DNA from: Eleusine coracana subsp. coracana
Taxonomy: Eukaryota; Streptophyta; Magnoliopsida; Poales; Poaceae
Direction of reading: 5' to 3'
Assembly (NCBI GenBank): GCA_032690845.1
Contig: CM064430.1
Span: 5,318,949-5,382,948, forward strand
DNA length: 64,000 nt
Position numbers and translations under genes: made by a program. Every line of letters starts with the position of its first letter. The first letter of the stretch is position 1. Shown in pieces: positions 46,977-57,993 of this stretch. A model generated the notes under the pieces. It was not told the origin of the DNA. It was given only the letters and a program-made list of their open reading frames with translations, and searched no databases.

Positions 46977-48658
46977 CTTTGCCAGACATCCAAACTTTAA
47001 TTTTCTCCACACATAATTTTTTTTTTCAAGATATTAAAAATATACTCCTCTAGCTCATGTTACACACTTTCAACTACCTCAAATAATGTACCTTATTACT
47101 TTTCACATAACATGCATACTCACCTATTGACTCCTCTCACCTTGATGGCTTGATCTAATTGTTGACTCTAGGAAGACGCTTGCATTGAGTAACACTGTTA
47201 GATATGGCTACTTCCTTAATACAGGACGACACTGATGGCCGGAACCTCCATCTTCAGTCAACAACGATGCCTCCTAGATATCCAGTTAGGTTACAGCTCT
47301 TCTTTTTCCTATGCATATACATGGTGGGCTATGCATACAAGAGGGATCTCCACCTTGACTTCCCACCATGCCGAGACATGAGTGTGTGTTGTTCATAGGT
47401 CCTTTGAAAATCTTTAAAAAAAGTAAATGTATATCAATGTGCGTGGCGTGCTGTGTGTTGTAACCGGACTCTAATTGACTATTTCAATCTTTCTTCATAT
47501 AATGAAGGGCAGAGCCCTCTCCTACGTTCTCAAGAAAACTATGCAGACAAGATTTGAAGAGTTTAATGAATGGCTAGGAACCAGGAAATCATTTTGGGAT
47601 TTGCCATATGTTACTTTTAATTATACCATGCATAGGTGATTGTGAGATCACTCAATGAAATAGTTTTTTTTTCCTACGAGGGTGGTATATATGTCACTAC
47701 CACTGGACACCACACAGTTTTAGTTGCACTATAATACAAAATATCCAATTGGTGTCCAAATACTAACCAAGACGTAAAATATCCAATTGGTAGGCATCTT
47801 AGACAGCCAGCGCATTCGCGCAGGCCACAGTACAGTATGTTAGTGTCATTAAATTTTATAATAAAGAGACATTTCTAATTCCTGAAAAAGGAAGTACTGA
47901 GAACCAGAACTCTATCTGGAGGTTGAAAAATCTAATTTCTAGAATTTCTTCATGTAAGAACACTTTTATAGAATTCATGAATTAAAGGAGAAAATATTAT
48001 AAGTCATATCAGTATTCTAGAGACAAAAAAATCATATTGGATTTCAAATGCATGCATTTGAAAATTTTAAACACATAGTATAAACAATTATAAACCGTCA
48101 AAATATTGCCAAATTAGTCAACATCATATTGGATGAAGCTTTGATGGTTATTTTGATTGATACAATATATATTATGAAATTTTAGAATTATTATTTTCTA
48201 CTTTCTACAATAAGAGATCAAGTCTAGCCGCGCATTCGTGCGGGTACTTTGACTAGTCGAGCTGGCTTGCGAGTGGCTCGCGAGTTCAATGAGTTCTAAA
48301 AGACTCACAAAAAGTAAAATCATTAGTAATAAAATATAAAATAATACAATAAGATTTAATTATTTTAGTATCTAATTCAAATTAAGTTATATTTATAATC
48401 TATTTTTATTAATTGTATACTTTTATTTTTAATTATTTATGTTAAAATATTTTATTTTACTAGAATATAGTGTTTGAATTGTAACGTGCATGTGGCTCAC
48501 GAACCTAACGAGCGAGCTCGAGCTAACTATCGAGCCGAACCGAGCCAAGTTTTGAGCTCGGTTCTCTAACGAGCCGAGCTGAACCAATTTTCTAATGAGC
48601 TAACACGAGCCAAGTCGAGCCGAGCTGAGTCACCTTGGCATCTACCCCTATGTAAGGA

Positions 48659-49129
48659 GCTACCATATATGGTGGATCCGGCATGATAACATATAGATCT
48701 TCAGGGGTTGTAAGATGTCATGTAAGGTGACTCAGACAGGAGAAACAAAATAGGATGAAGGATGGTTCTATTTAAGATACAACACGATCGACATATGTTA
48801 TACGGTGGACTAGAGAAGAATTTATACAGAGAGGAAGTGCCTCTATATAGAATTACAAGAGTCATCATAAGGAGGTGAAAGACGTCATCGTAAGCTAGTG
48901 GCCTAGCGACTAGTACCGAAGTTTGAATATTTTAAGGTAATTGTAATGTATGATAATGGGTCACCGTAAGCTATGAGTGGTTCCTTAATAGTCAACTTTT
49001 TAATAACAGCTAGTGAAGTGGTTAGAGCCTATGAATAATTGTTGCCCATCTCGTGGAGAGCTTGCTTGGCAATTTGGATTGTTGGAGGAATTAATGTAGA
49101 GTCAAGAAGAGAAGAGATGACACTTGTGC
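48659..49129. other. Decayed LTR-related sequence, unresolved
   Basis: There is no open frame above 60 codons. The part after about 48960 may be the diverged 5' portion of the LTR fragment that follows, but I cannot align it with confidence. Confidence 0.35.
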
Positions 49130-49619
49130 AAAGATTGGAGAGCTATCTTTGACTGTCAAAGAGAATAACTAGGCATCTCTTCATATCTAGCCTTGTGACG
49201 TTGTTGAGTGTTATTACTTGGAGTGATGAGGGCTTATGGACAAGGACTCCACCATTGATTGGCAGAAAGGATAAATACTCTGGTGGGAGTCGATCCAACA
49301 AGGATTAAGGGAAGGCGCCATCCTTTCAAGACCTCGGGCTAAAAATCAATGAGCATTTTCTAAACCCTCTCTTTAGTTACCGTCTTTAATTCTGCACTTG
49401 TCTAAGTAGAGTTAGGTCTGCCATGGGCTTGCATATGCTTGTTGATTGGCTTGGCACCGCTTGCATTGTATCATTCTTCTAAAATTGTTTGGACGATCTT
49501 TGCTTAACTGCATAGGACTTGACGTTAGTAGGTGCTGCTGCTTTGGTTAGTAAAGTTTAAGTTGATGATCCATCTCAGTCCAATTCACCTCCCCCTCTTG
49601 GTATTCCTTGATCCTTACA
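49130..49619 (+). mobile_element. 3' part of a Copia LTR, same superfamily as 60875-62491
   Basis: The order 'gcatctcttcatatctagcc', 'gggaaggcgccatcctttc', 'tgagcatttt...ctctcttta', 'cctccccctct' and the terminus GATCCTTACA parallels the LTR at 60875-62491 and the solo LTR at 1012-2649. It is strongly diverged. No primer-binding site follows, so it is a solo or truncated LTR. Confidence 0.62.
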
Positions 49620-51189
49620 ACTTGACATAATTTGAATGGATGACATAATCAAACTGCAACATTAAGAGTTGAATGGAAATTAGGAATACATAAGTAAAAT
49701 AAAATTAGCTATAGGTTGCATAGCACAGCAAAATTTTAGAATGACACCAGAATATGTTGTTATTTTCTGGAAAAAGGTTGTAAAAATTATATATTGCAGA
49801 AAAATAATCATTCAATGCACCAGGATTTTGGTTTAAACTCCAACATACATTCCAACATGCATTCGTCTAACAGAAATGTGAAACTAGACAATATAATTCT
49901 GATCCATTTATTCATACTTTGATATTTTAGCTCAATTTGGACCAACAAGACATAAAGACAACAATTAAATACTAAGCATGAACTTGAACCTACAGCAATT
50001 ACCTAAAGACATCAATAGTCACTTCACATGTGAAGAAAAACACTGAACTCTCATATTTGCATCACAAATTGAATGTTTCTACTTTCATTTTCTCAACATT
50101 CAAAAAATATTTTCATTCAGGTTAGAGGGTAGCACCCTTGATGAGCATAATTTCACTTGCCACTAAACAAAGGCATTATGTTACGAAATATCCCCTCCAT
50201 ATGAAAAATATAATTTTGAGAAACTATAATGACCAAATTTGCAAACAAACCAAGGGTTATGGGATTAAATATGTAAGAAGAACAACACAAAATCCTGACA
50301 AATAAGCAAGGAAGCACCTGCCATGCGCGAATCTACGGCGGATCCGGCGGCCACCATCCTCTCCTTCGATGATGGCACCGCTCTCACCCCCCTCTCGCCA
50401 CCTGGCCCTCCACACACATATTTGCAGCGGATCTAGCAGCTCTCCTACTCTCTCCGATGATGACACTATCCTCGCACCCCTACTAGCCTCACGGAGCACA
50501 TATCCGACGGCCCTCCTCCTCTCCTCCAACGTGGCATGGCGTAGCAGCCCTCCTCCCAGATCCAGCTAGGATGAGGTCATCACGGGGCGGGGGGGGGGGG
50601 GGGGGGGGGGGGGAGGGAGGGAGGGAGGAGGAACAGCTAGGTGGGTGGCGGCGGGCAGGCTAGCGCCACGTTTTTCCTTTATTATTATTTTTCTTATGGC
50701 TACCTGTGTCGAGCAGATGCTCTAATAATGAAAAAATAACCCTATAATACTGTGTCGTGAATTTTTGCCTGTTATTGAAGGCCTTGATTGTAGTAGTGCC
50801 TTTTTCTGGGGATGCAACTGACGTTTGGTTGTCCAGGCTCTGTTAGATGGGACTGAATGCAAACAAAAATAATAAATCATGTAATCTCTGTCCCAGCTGT
50901 TAACTACAACAATTTATTCACTCACCAAAATTCACCAATAATATACCGTAAAAGCATTTTACAAAATTCAAACGGAGAACAGAGCTTGTTTGATTAAGCA
51001 ACTTCAGAACTTAGAACTAATTTTGCTCATAGCAAACTCCAGAAACTAGGTTAATTTGATTCATTTAACCCTACGATGGGAGAAAATCAAATGCATAAGA
51101 CACTATAAAAAGGCACGATTAATGGTCTATCTGTGCTAGTCCGTCAGTCATGTCCAACTCCATTAGGAACTATCTAGTTAGCTCGCTTC
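49620..51189. other. Intergenic, AT-rich then GC-rich patch, no gene
   Basis: 49620-50250 is AT-rich without frames. 50257-50580 has overlapping frames on both strands (90 and 66 codons) without a domain. The rest is unassigned. Confidence 0.35.
50589..50631 (+). repeat. G25 run followed by (AGGG)n
   Basis: Twenty-five consecutive G are followed by AGGGAGGGAGGGAGG. The tract can form G-quadruplexes on the + strand. Its true length may differ from the assembly. Confidence 0.9.
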
Positions 51190-51930
51190 TTGCATTCAGA
51201 TGCATCAATGAAGTGCATAGCTAGGGAAGGCAAATATGGAAGCTGGTCGTTTCGAACATCTAAACATGTTTCGGGCTTCAGCCACTTAGGGAAGATGGGC
51301 AGGAAATCACTCGTGGATATCCCTTTGTGTATGCTCTTTGCCGATGATGTGGTGCTAGTGGATAAGAGCAAAATAGAGGGTCAACTGGAAACTAAAATTG
51401 TGGAGACAAACTTTGGAGTCCATGAGTTTTAGGCTTAGTAGGTCTAAAATAGAGTACATGAAGTGTGATTGCAGTTCTACTCCATGCGTGAGGAGGGTGA
51501 TCACACAAGAAAGACACTTTCTGCTACTTAAGATCGATGTTGTAGAAGAATGGAGATATTGATGAAGATGTTAACCATAAAATTAAATCTGGATGGTTTA
51601 AGTGGCGTAAAGTTTTTGATGTCCTTTGTGACAATAGGGTACCACAAATGCTAAAAGACAAATTTATAGAACAACGATTGGACTTGCTATGTTATATGAA
51701 GCAGAATGTTGGCCCACTAAGAGGTGACGTGTCCAATAGCTAGGTGAAGCACAGATACGTATGTTACAATGGATGCGTAGTCACACAAAAAGAGATTTAG
51801 TCCTACGGGAGAGATTAGGGTGGCACCAGTTGAGGAGAAACTTGTGCAACATTGTTTGAGATGGTTTGAACAGATCCAAGGGAGACCTAAAGAGAAGCAT
51901 CAGTATGAAGCACGGTAATAAGACGATTAG
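51190..51930 (+). pseudogene. RTE-type non-LTR retrotransposon relic (reverse transcriptase C-terminus)
   Basis: A frame around 51318-51372 reads DIPLCMLFADDVVLVDKS, with the FADD catalytic box. Broken frames then give pieces resembling the thumb and C-terminal part of plant RTE-clade proteins (for example a GW-K-W-K-FDVLCD segment near 51585, and RLGWHQLRRNLC near 51815). Multiple stops and frameshifts occur and no poly(A) tail is evident. The enzyme would copy RNA at a nicked target; this copy cannot. Confidence 0.65.
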
Positions 51931-52199
51931 ATAATGTGAAGAGAGCCAGAGAAAAACAAAGCTTAGTTGTTGTTGTAGAAGGCAAAAGAAAGCTTAGTTG
52001 TTGTTGTAGAAGGCAAAAGATAATAGGATCCTGCCAACCATCAACTGGACCACTAAATTGGTCTGTAAAAGCTAGAACAAGCAGTACCTCAATCGATTAC
52101 GGTGGGAGACTTTCTCGTCTTGGCCACCATTTTTTTTCCCCTTCATTTCGCTCTCTCCGGCCAAGACGAGTGGCTCTTCCTTTTCAGCACGAAACATCA

Positions 52200-52208
52200 C
52201 TATAAATA
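52200..52208 (+). promoter_or_regulatory. TATA box of NLR-2
   Basis: CTATAAATA is a near-consensus plant TATA box, 126 bp upstream of the NLR-2 ATG, which leaves room for a leader of about 95-100 bases. No other TATA-like sequence is closer. Confidence 0.6.
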
Positions 52209-52333
52209 ACATCCAATCCCATAGTGGCGAGCATCGCCATTTTTGCTGTCTTCGCAAACCATTTAGCCCCCACTGCTATATAGTGCTATCCCCAACTGCA
52301 CTCTAGCATCCACCCGCGACCGTGAGAGAGAGC

Positions 52334-53214
52334 ATGGAGGGCGCAGCCCAGACCCTCGTCAAAAATGCTGGGAAGCTGCTGGCTACCGAGTATCGGCAGC
52401 TGAGCGGCGTCGGCGGCGAGGTCGTTGAGCTACGCGACGATCTAGACACCATGGACGCCCTCCTCCGCATGCAGTCCGAAGCGGACGAGGGCGCCGTGGA
52501 CCACTTCGTCCGAGTGTGGATGAAGCAGTTGCGCGAGGTGGCCTACGATGCCGAGGACTGCATCGACCTGTACCTGCTCCGCATCAAGGGCCGCGTCAGC
52601 GACGGCGTGTTCGCGAAGTTGAAGCACCGGCTGAGGACCCTCTTGCCTCGCCGCCGGCTCGCCAGCAAAATCAGCTCCCTCCGCGCCAGAGCCGTCGCAA
52701 TCAGTGAGCGGCATGCGCGGTACGGCGTCAACCGCGACGCGCTGCTGCGCCGCTCCCCTGCTGCTTCATCTGCCGCTCCGATGCTGATGGCCTCTACTGG
52801 AGATGGGCAAGAAGCGCTAAGCCTTAGCAATAGTGCCAACGACAGCAGCCGTCACCAGGTCATTGGCATCAATGACCAGGTGGAGTCGCTGGCCGAGCGG
52901 CTCAAGGCCGTGTCTGCAGAGGGAGAACGCCATCTCAAGGTTTGCTCCATCGTTGGGTTTGGGGGCGTCGGCAAGACTACGCTGGCAACGGAGCTGTGCC
53001 GGGTGCTGAAGGCTGACTTCCCGTACCAGGCCTTCGTCTCGGTGTCTCAGGCATTCGACCCAAGCAAGGACCTCAAGCCGCTGCTCAGGCGCGTGCTTGA
53101 GCAGATCGTCAAGACTAAAGCGGGTGTCATGGAAGAGGGGTCCCTGGGAAACATTGATAATTTGGATTCAAATCAGCTGGCCAAACAACTCGAGGAGAGG
53201 CTCAAGGACAAGAG
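52334..53214 (+). other. NLR-2 exon 1: coiled coil and first half of NB-ARC
   Basis: 293 complete codons plus two bases. The donor is GTAAGT at 53215. The exon ends at LKDKR, just before kinase-2. The GTG at 52322 upstream is in frame but is not a eukaryotic start; the ATG at 52334 is chosen. Confidence 0.9.
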
Positions 53215-56200
53215 GTAAGTAGTGCAAGTATATATATATATATCCTTCCTGTCTGTGTTGAAGCGTGCGTATTCAGTGTTTTACAAGTTGATTTTGACGC
53301 CATTGGGTGCTTTGCATTATATCTCTCACCGAGATTTGTCCAACAAAACCACTATAAATCACACATTCGATAACTCCATTAGTTTTGCTTGTGGATAAAA
53401 ATCTACTCTTTATTTTTCTTGGCGAGTGTTCCAATAAAGTACTTGCACGCTTCTCTTTCCCTTGGGAACATAGCTGCTTCATTTATTGAAGGAGGGAGTA
53501 TATGGAAGGAGGGAGTAGTTCAGATGTTCAATAACGCACTCCTTCCAAATATTTTATTTTCTTCTAATACGCCCTATATATCTGAAAGGAGTGAGTAGTA
53601 CTTTGTTTGCAAACAACGCAATACTAAGGGTGCGTTTCATATGGTTTATACACAAAGTGCTTATAGTGCTTATTGTGTCAAAACTACTTAGAGGCTAGGA
53701 GGGTTGGAAATTGGAATACATGGTCACATAACAAATTACAGGATGCTTGACGCACATATGAGCAGCTGCATTTCCAACCACTCTTTGTGACGACCTACCT
53801 TCCCCTACAAATTTAGTGCCAATGAAGCAAGTAGCTATAAGTATCATCTAATAATGAAGGAGGCTTCTCGCAAAAGGAGACATTTGATCTCGTGAAAAAA
53901 CGAGATAACAACTGTGAAATATAATTACTTGAATTTGAATTTGTCTCAGAAATTCAAAACGCAGAGAATAGTTTCTTAATCTACCGAACAATTTGTTAAA
54001 CCTACAAAAGAAACTCTAAAATATTCTTCAAAGCAGATAGTCATATAATAAATGTTCACTTTTGAGGCATTATATATAGCTAAATACTAACTATGGGACC
54101 ATCCATGTCCCCTAGTACACGAAGATAGTACTTCGTCCATACATTTATATAGTGTGTATTTGTCAAAGTATGTTTTCCACAGATATAGTACATATTTATG
54201 TTGAGTTCTCGTTCTATGTGCATGACTACACGTAGATTATCGGTGCATTACTCTTTGTTTTGCCTCTGTGATTAATACAAATGCTAGTCATTGGATATTT
54301 TTATGTTTTGTTTATTGTTGTACATCTATAAACTATTGACAATGGTTGTTATGACTTAGCCTTTGTACCACTTCTAAATATGCACTATATAAATAAACGG
54401 AGGGAGTAGTACTAGTACATAAAGTGAAAGACTTCATAACCCCCTGCAAAAATCTCCAAGCAGTTTCGTTGTTCACCTTTCTACTCGCAACATTTCTTTT
54501 ACCCAAAGTAACGTTCACACAAGGTAGGGAGTAGTTTAAGTTACAAGGGAAACATGGAGCACCACTGTCACGTGCCAGCAGTGACAGACGCAGGGATGTT
54601 TGGGTAAGGGCAGGATATGAGCATAGGTTTCAAAATTGATGAATTGTTTTAGAGTGAAATGCAAAAATCTCCAAGCAGTTTCGTTGTTCACCTTTCTACT
54701 CGCAACATTTCTTTTACCCAAAGTAACGTTCACACAAGGTAGGGAGTAGTTTAAGTTACAAGGGAAACATGGAGCACCACTGTCACGTGCCAGCAGTGAC
54801 AGACGCAGGGATGTTTGGGTAAGGGCAGGATATGAGCATAGGTTTCAAAATTGATGAATTGTTTTAGAGTGAAATGCAAAAATCTCCAAGCAGTTTCGTT
54901 GTTCACCTTTCTACTCGCAACATTTCTTTTACCCAAAGTAACGTTCACACAAGGTAGGGAGTAGTTTAAGTTACAAGGGAAACATGGAGCACCACTGTCA
55001 CGTGCCAGCAGTGACAGACGCGGGGATGTTTGGGTAAGGGCAGGATATGAGCATAGGTTTCAAAATTGATGAATTGTTTTAGAGTGAAATACACTGACGA
55101 CCATTAAACTTGTTCCGTAGTATCATCTAGTTCCATAAACTTGTAAATTGTATAAACACATTTCTAAACTTGTCTCGTAGTCATCGAGGTCCATGAACTT
55201 GCAAAATATATTGTGTCATCTAGGTCCAAATGTCTATTATAACACAAAAAATATGTCTATATGGCACATCATCATATGGAGCTCTCTTCTACTATGGACG
55301 CCCTGTCATACTTGACTGCCTAGTCTACCAATGTGTATTCCTAAACATTATTAAAAGGCCATTTAAATGGTGTTTAGACACTAGACGAGCATCCTGGTCT
55401 TGGCCTAAATAATGATATGCTGCCTAGATACCATTTAGCGTCTAGGAAAACATTGATCACAGTTATCTCCTCCACCTTCTGCCTCTCTCTGCACCAGGGT
55501 TCAGTCACGATGCAATGGTCCATCACCTGCTCTTCATTGTTGACAATCACAACGAACACTCGATGACATCTCCATGCCCTATAACTCTTCATTGACTCTA
55601 TGACATTACACCAAAATCTTCTTTCATTATTTTCTACCGAAAGTTCTTAAATCTGTCTCAAGTAGTCGATAGTAATATGTACAATGATACGTCTAGGCAG
55701 GTTTATGCATTAAAAATAAAGATTTGGACCTAGATGACACCACAAGGCAAGTTTGAAGATGTGTTTTTGCAATTTACAAGCTTATGGACCTGTATGACAC
55801 TGCAGGACAAGTTTAGGGATGTGTTTGTGCAATCTGTAAGTTCATGAACCTAGTTGACACGTGGGAACAAGTTTAAGGAATGCTGTTGTATTTTACTGTT
55901 TACATAGTAGTGGTAATTTAAAAGAAAGCGTCTCAATATAAACAGTGTCACATATTTTTTTTATATACATTCTGTGTGCAGGACTCAACTAACCATGTTA
56001 CACATATAACTACAACAGGTACCTCATTGTGATCGATGATGCATGGTCAAGACGAGCATGGGAGGCAATCCACTCAGCGTTGCAGGATAACAACTGCGAT
56101 AGCAGAATCATTGTGACCACTCGGATAGAGACAGTGGCCGAAACATGTAGTCGTGCTAGTGCCAGGGGACATTTCATCCATCATATGCAGCCACTCAAGC

Positions 56201-57993
56201 TCCAAGATTCTAAAAGGTTGTTCCTAAGTAGAGTGTTTGGCTCCATTGATGCCAGTTGTCCTGTGGGGCTCGAAGAGGTGATGGGCAATATTTTAAAGAA
56301 ATGTGGTGGGCTTCCCTTGGCCATTATTAGCATTGCTGGTATTTTGATGGGGTATAAGTCATCAGAAAGCATATATAAGTGGGACGTGGTATGCAGATCC
56401 ATTGGTTCCCAGATGGAGAGCAATCCTACCCTTGAGGGGATGAGACAAATAGTCACACTTAGCTTCAACCACCTGCCTCATGAGCTCAAGGGTTGCATGA
56501 TGTACTTTAGCATTTTCCCAGAGGATTATGTAATTGAAACGGACCGACTCTTCTCCAGATGGATTGCTGAAGGATTGGTCTCCGAGAGGCGGGGGTTGAC
56601 CTTGAGGGAGGTTGCAGAATCCTACTTGGATGAGTTGTTGTGTAGGAACATGATTGAACAAGACCATACTGACCCGAGAAGGGTTAACCTATACTGCCGT
56701 GTGCATGACTTGCTTCTTGAGGTCATGGTGTCTCTGTCTCTAGAAGCTAACTTTGTTAGCCTGCAAGGAGGGCCATACAATGGGTTGTCATACGCCAGGA
56801 TTCGTCGCCTCTCCATCCATGGCATTGTAAACAGTGGAGACTCTGCGACCATGAGAAGGGCAGAGGAGGTAATAAATGTCAAGCATGTACGATCAGTGAC
56901 CATATTCCACCCTCAGGAACACATGATCCTTGATCAACTGGGAAAGTTCACCCTACTGAGGGTGCTGGACCTGCAAGGTTGTGAGGGTGTCACAAACAAG
57001 CATGTGAAGTACGCATGTCAGATGCACCTACTAAAGTTCCTGAGCTTGCGAGATACAAATGTCAGCATGCTGCCTCCTCAAATAGGAGATTTAGAGCATT
57101 TGCAGTTGCTTGACCTATATGGCACCCTACTAGATGACTTACCAAAAGATGTCACAAAGCTGGCGAGACTTGAGGTCCTGGAGATCAGAAACAAGAAAGA
57201 TTACTTAACTAAGTGGAAATTACCCCAAGGGATTAGCAAGATGAAGGCACTACGTAGATTGCGTGCATCACTTCTTGGAAATGACACCCAAGTTGCCCAA
57301 GAGGTGGGTGAACTAGAACAATTGGAAGATATAGAAATCCACATCGGCCCCGAGACCAAATGCGCAAAGGTTCTCGAAGAGATTGCAATGTCCTTGAGCA
57401 GGAGGTACGCCCTCCGACAGCTTACCATATTTGACCTGCAGAGAGAATATAAGGCACTGAACTTTCTCCATCTCCTCCCAACACCACCCAGACTACTCCG
57501 GAACCTTGTGACCCACGGTCAAATGGATGATCTTCCCAGCTGGATCGGATCACTCACTTATCTTGTTGATTGTGCCATGTTCGGAGCATCAGTAGATAGC
57601 GACCAGTTATTTCGGACCCTATGTGGTTTGCCCAATCTAAAGAATTTAAATGTGTCCTGGAAATGCCACAATGGCAATGAAATAGTCGCTCGCACAAGCT
57701 ACAAATTCCCGATGCTCAGTTATCTGTGGATTGCAGTTCATGTACCCAAAGTTATCCGGTTTGAGCTGGGATCTATGGAAAGGCTAGAATATTTTGTACT
57801 TAAATTATTTCGGAGCGACCAGACAGTTGTTACCATCGATGGCATTGAGCACCTGACAACCCTAAAACAGGTTACGGTCATAAGCGGCAAGGACTATCCT
57901 GCCCTATTATCCGTACTGGAGCAGCTGATGTTTGCGAATAACAGGCGCTCAGAGTCCAGTCAATTCAAGGTTTTGTTAGAATATAATGATTAG
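52334..57993 (+). CDS. NLR-2: CC-NB-ARC-LRR immune receptor (RPM1/Pik-like group)
   Basis: A CNL-class intracellular immune receptor of 951 residues, from exons 52334-53214 and 56019-57993. The exons join in phase 2 with AG|G giving Arg-294 and continuing as YLIVIDDAW. Domains in order: coiled coil with the EDVID-type AEDCID at 73-78, P-loop GFGGVGKTT (208-216), RNBS-A FVSVSQAFD, kinase-2 VIDDAW (298-303), RNBS-B RIIVTTR, GGLPLAI (390-396), CMMYFSIFPED (453-463), VHD in place of MHD (522-524), then leucine-rich repeats such as LRVLDLQGCEG. VHD is common in this group. All ATPase motifs look intact, unlike in NLR-1. No integrated decoy domain such as HMA is seen. The start is the first ATG; the coding region is GC-rich at its 5' end, as is usual for grass genes. 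The last residues may differ if a 3' exon is used (see 58300-58356). The RPM1/Pik-like placement is a judgement from motifs. Confidence 0.9.
53215..54130 (+). other. NLR-2 intron, first part
   Basis: Non-coding. Stowaway-like GGAGGGAGTA motifs occur at about 53488-53519 and a 'ggagtgagtagta' at about 53587-53599, but matching ends could not be fixed. A (TA)n run follows the donor at 53230-53242. Confidence 0.5.
54131..54406. mobile_element. Stowaway MITE in the NLR-2 intron
   Basis: A 276-bp element flanked by TA (54129-54130 and 54407-54408). The ends are CTTCGTCCATACATTTATA and, inverted, CTCCCTCCGTTTATTTATA, an imperfect but extended match. No coding capacity. Confidence 0.72.
54446..55090 (+). 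repeat. Three tandem copies of a 215-bp unit in the NLR-2 intron
   Basis: Units lie at 54446-54660, 54661-54875 and 54876-55090, from 'gcaaaaatctccaagc' to 'ttagagtgaaat'. They are almost identical; the one clear change is cgcagggatg to cgcggggatg in the third. Each ends with the first ten bases of the terminal repeat of the Mutator-like element that follows. Each contains the same short minus-strand frame, which has no domain and is a by-product of the repeat. Confidence 0.95.
55082..55897. mobile_element. Mutator-like foldback MITE in the NLR-2 intron
   Basis: The left end GAGTGAAATACACTGACGAC and the inverted right end AGTAAAATACAACAGCATTC share the GAGTRAAATACA type terminus, followed in both by TTAAACTTGTTCC. 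The arms stay complementary for about 180 bp through 'catctaggtcca' and 'cataaacttg' blocks. It belongs to the same broad group as 22704-23373. A 9-bp duplication is not clear. The tandem repeat has copied its left terminus. Confidence 0.65.
56019..57993 (+). other. NLR-2 exon 2: kinase-2 to LRR
   Basis: The acceptor 'actacaacag' ends at 56018. One base completes Arg-294, then 657 codons and TAG follow. An earlier AG at 55980-55981 would break the frame or motif order. The exon carries kinase-2 to VHD and all leucine-rich repeats. A frame starting at a GTG (56029) covers almost all of it. Confidence 0.9.

Larger units (their letters stand above)
45677..48256 (+). mobile_element. Non-autonomous Helitron (2,580 bp)
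   Basis: The left end is TCTATCTATTTAATTAATAA, typical of grass Helitrons, and the right end is CTAG preceded by a GC hairpin (CGCATTCGTGCG with a TTCG loop) eight bases before it. The insertion lies between A (45676) and T (48257), as Helitrons require, and removing it rejoins the hAT-like element in register. There is no Rep/helicase gene. It carries a duplicated block at 46528-46976 and unassigned sequence that may be captured host DNA. Confidence 0.78.
45597..48650. mobile_element. hAT-like GAGCTCG-rich element, split by a Helitron
   Basis: The two parts, 45597-45676 and 48257-48650, carry complementary GAGCTCG and GGCTCGGCT tracts like those of the element at 11243-11915. The ends CAGGATGGACG and, inverted, TAGGGGTAGATG are related to that element's TAGGGGTGGACG. 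The flanks TGTAAGAT (45589-45596) and TGTAAGGA (48651-48658) are a decayed 8-bp duplication. Without the Helitron it is about 470 bp. Confidence 0.6.

Noticed and set aside
47770..47825. Second Helitron 3' end (hairpin gcgcattcgcgc near 47809)
   Set aside because: The hairpin resembles the one at 48230, but no CTRR terminus follows at the right distance.
54536..54948. Two identical 65-codon minus-strand frames
   Set aside because: They are by-products of the 215-bp tandem repeat and not evidence of a gene pair.
15416..57993. NLR-1 and NLR-2 as a sensor/helper pair
   Set aside because: Known genetic pairs are usually head-to-head with a shared promoter. These are head-to-tail, over 15 kb apart and from different subfamilies.
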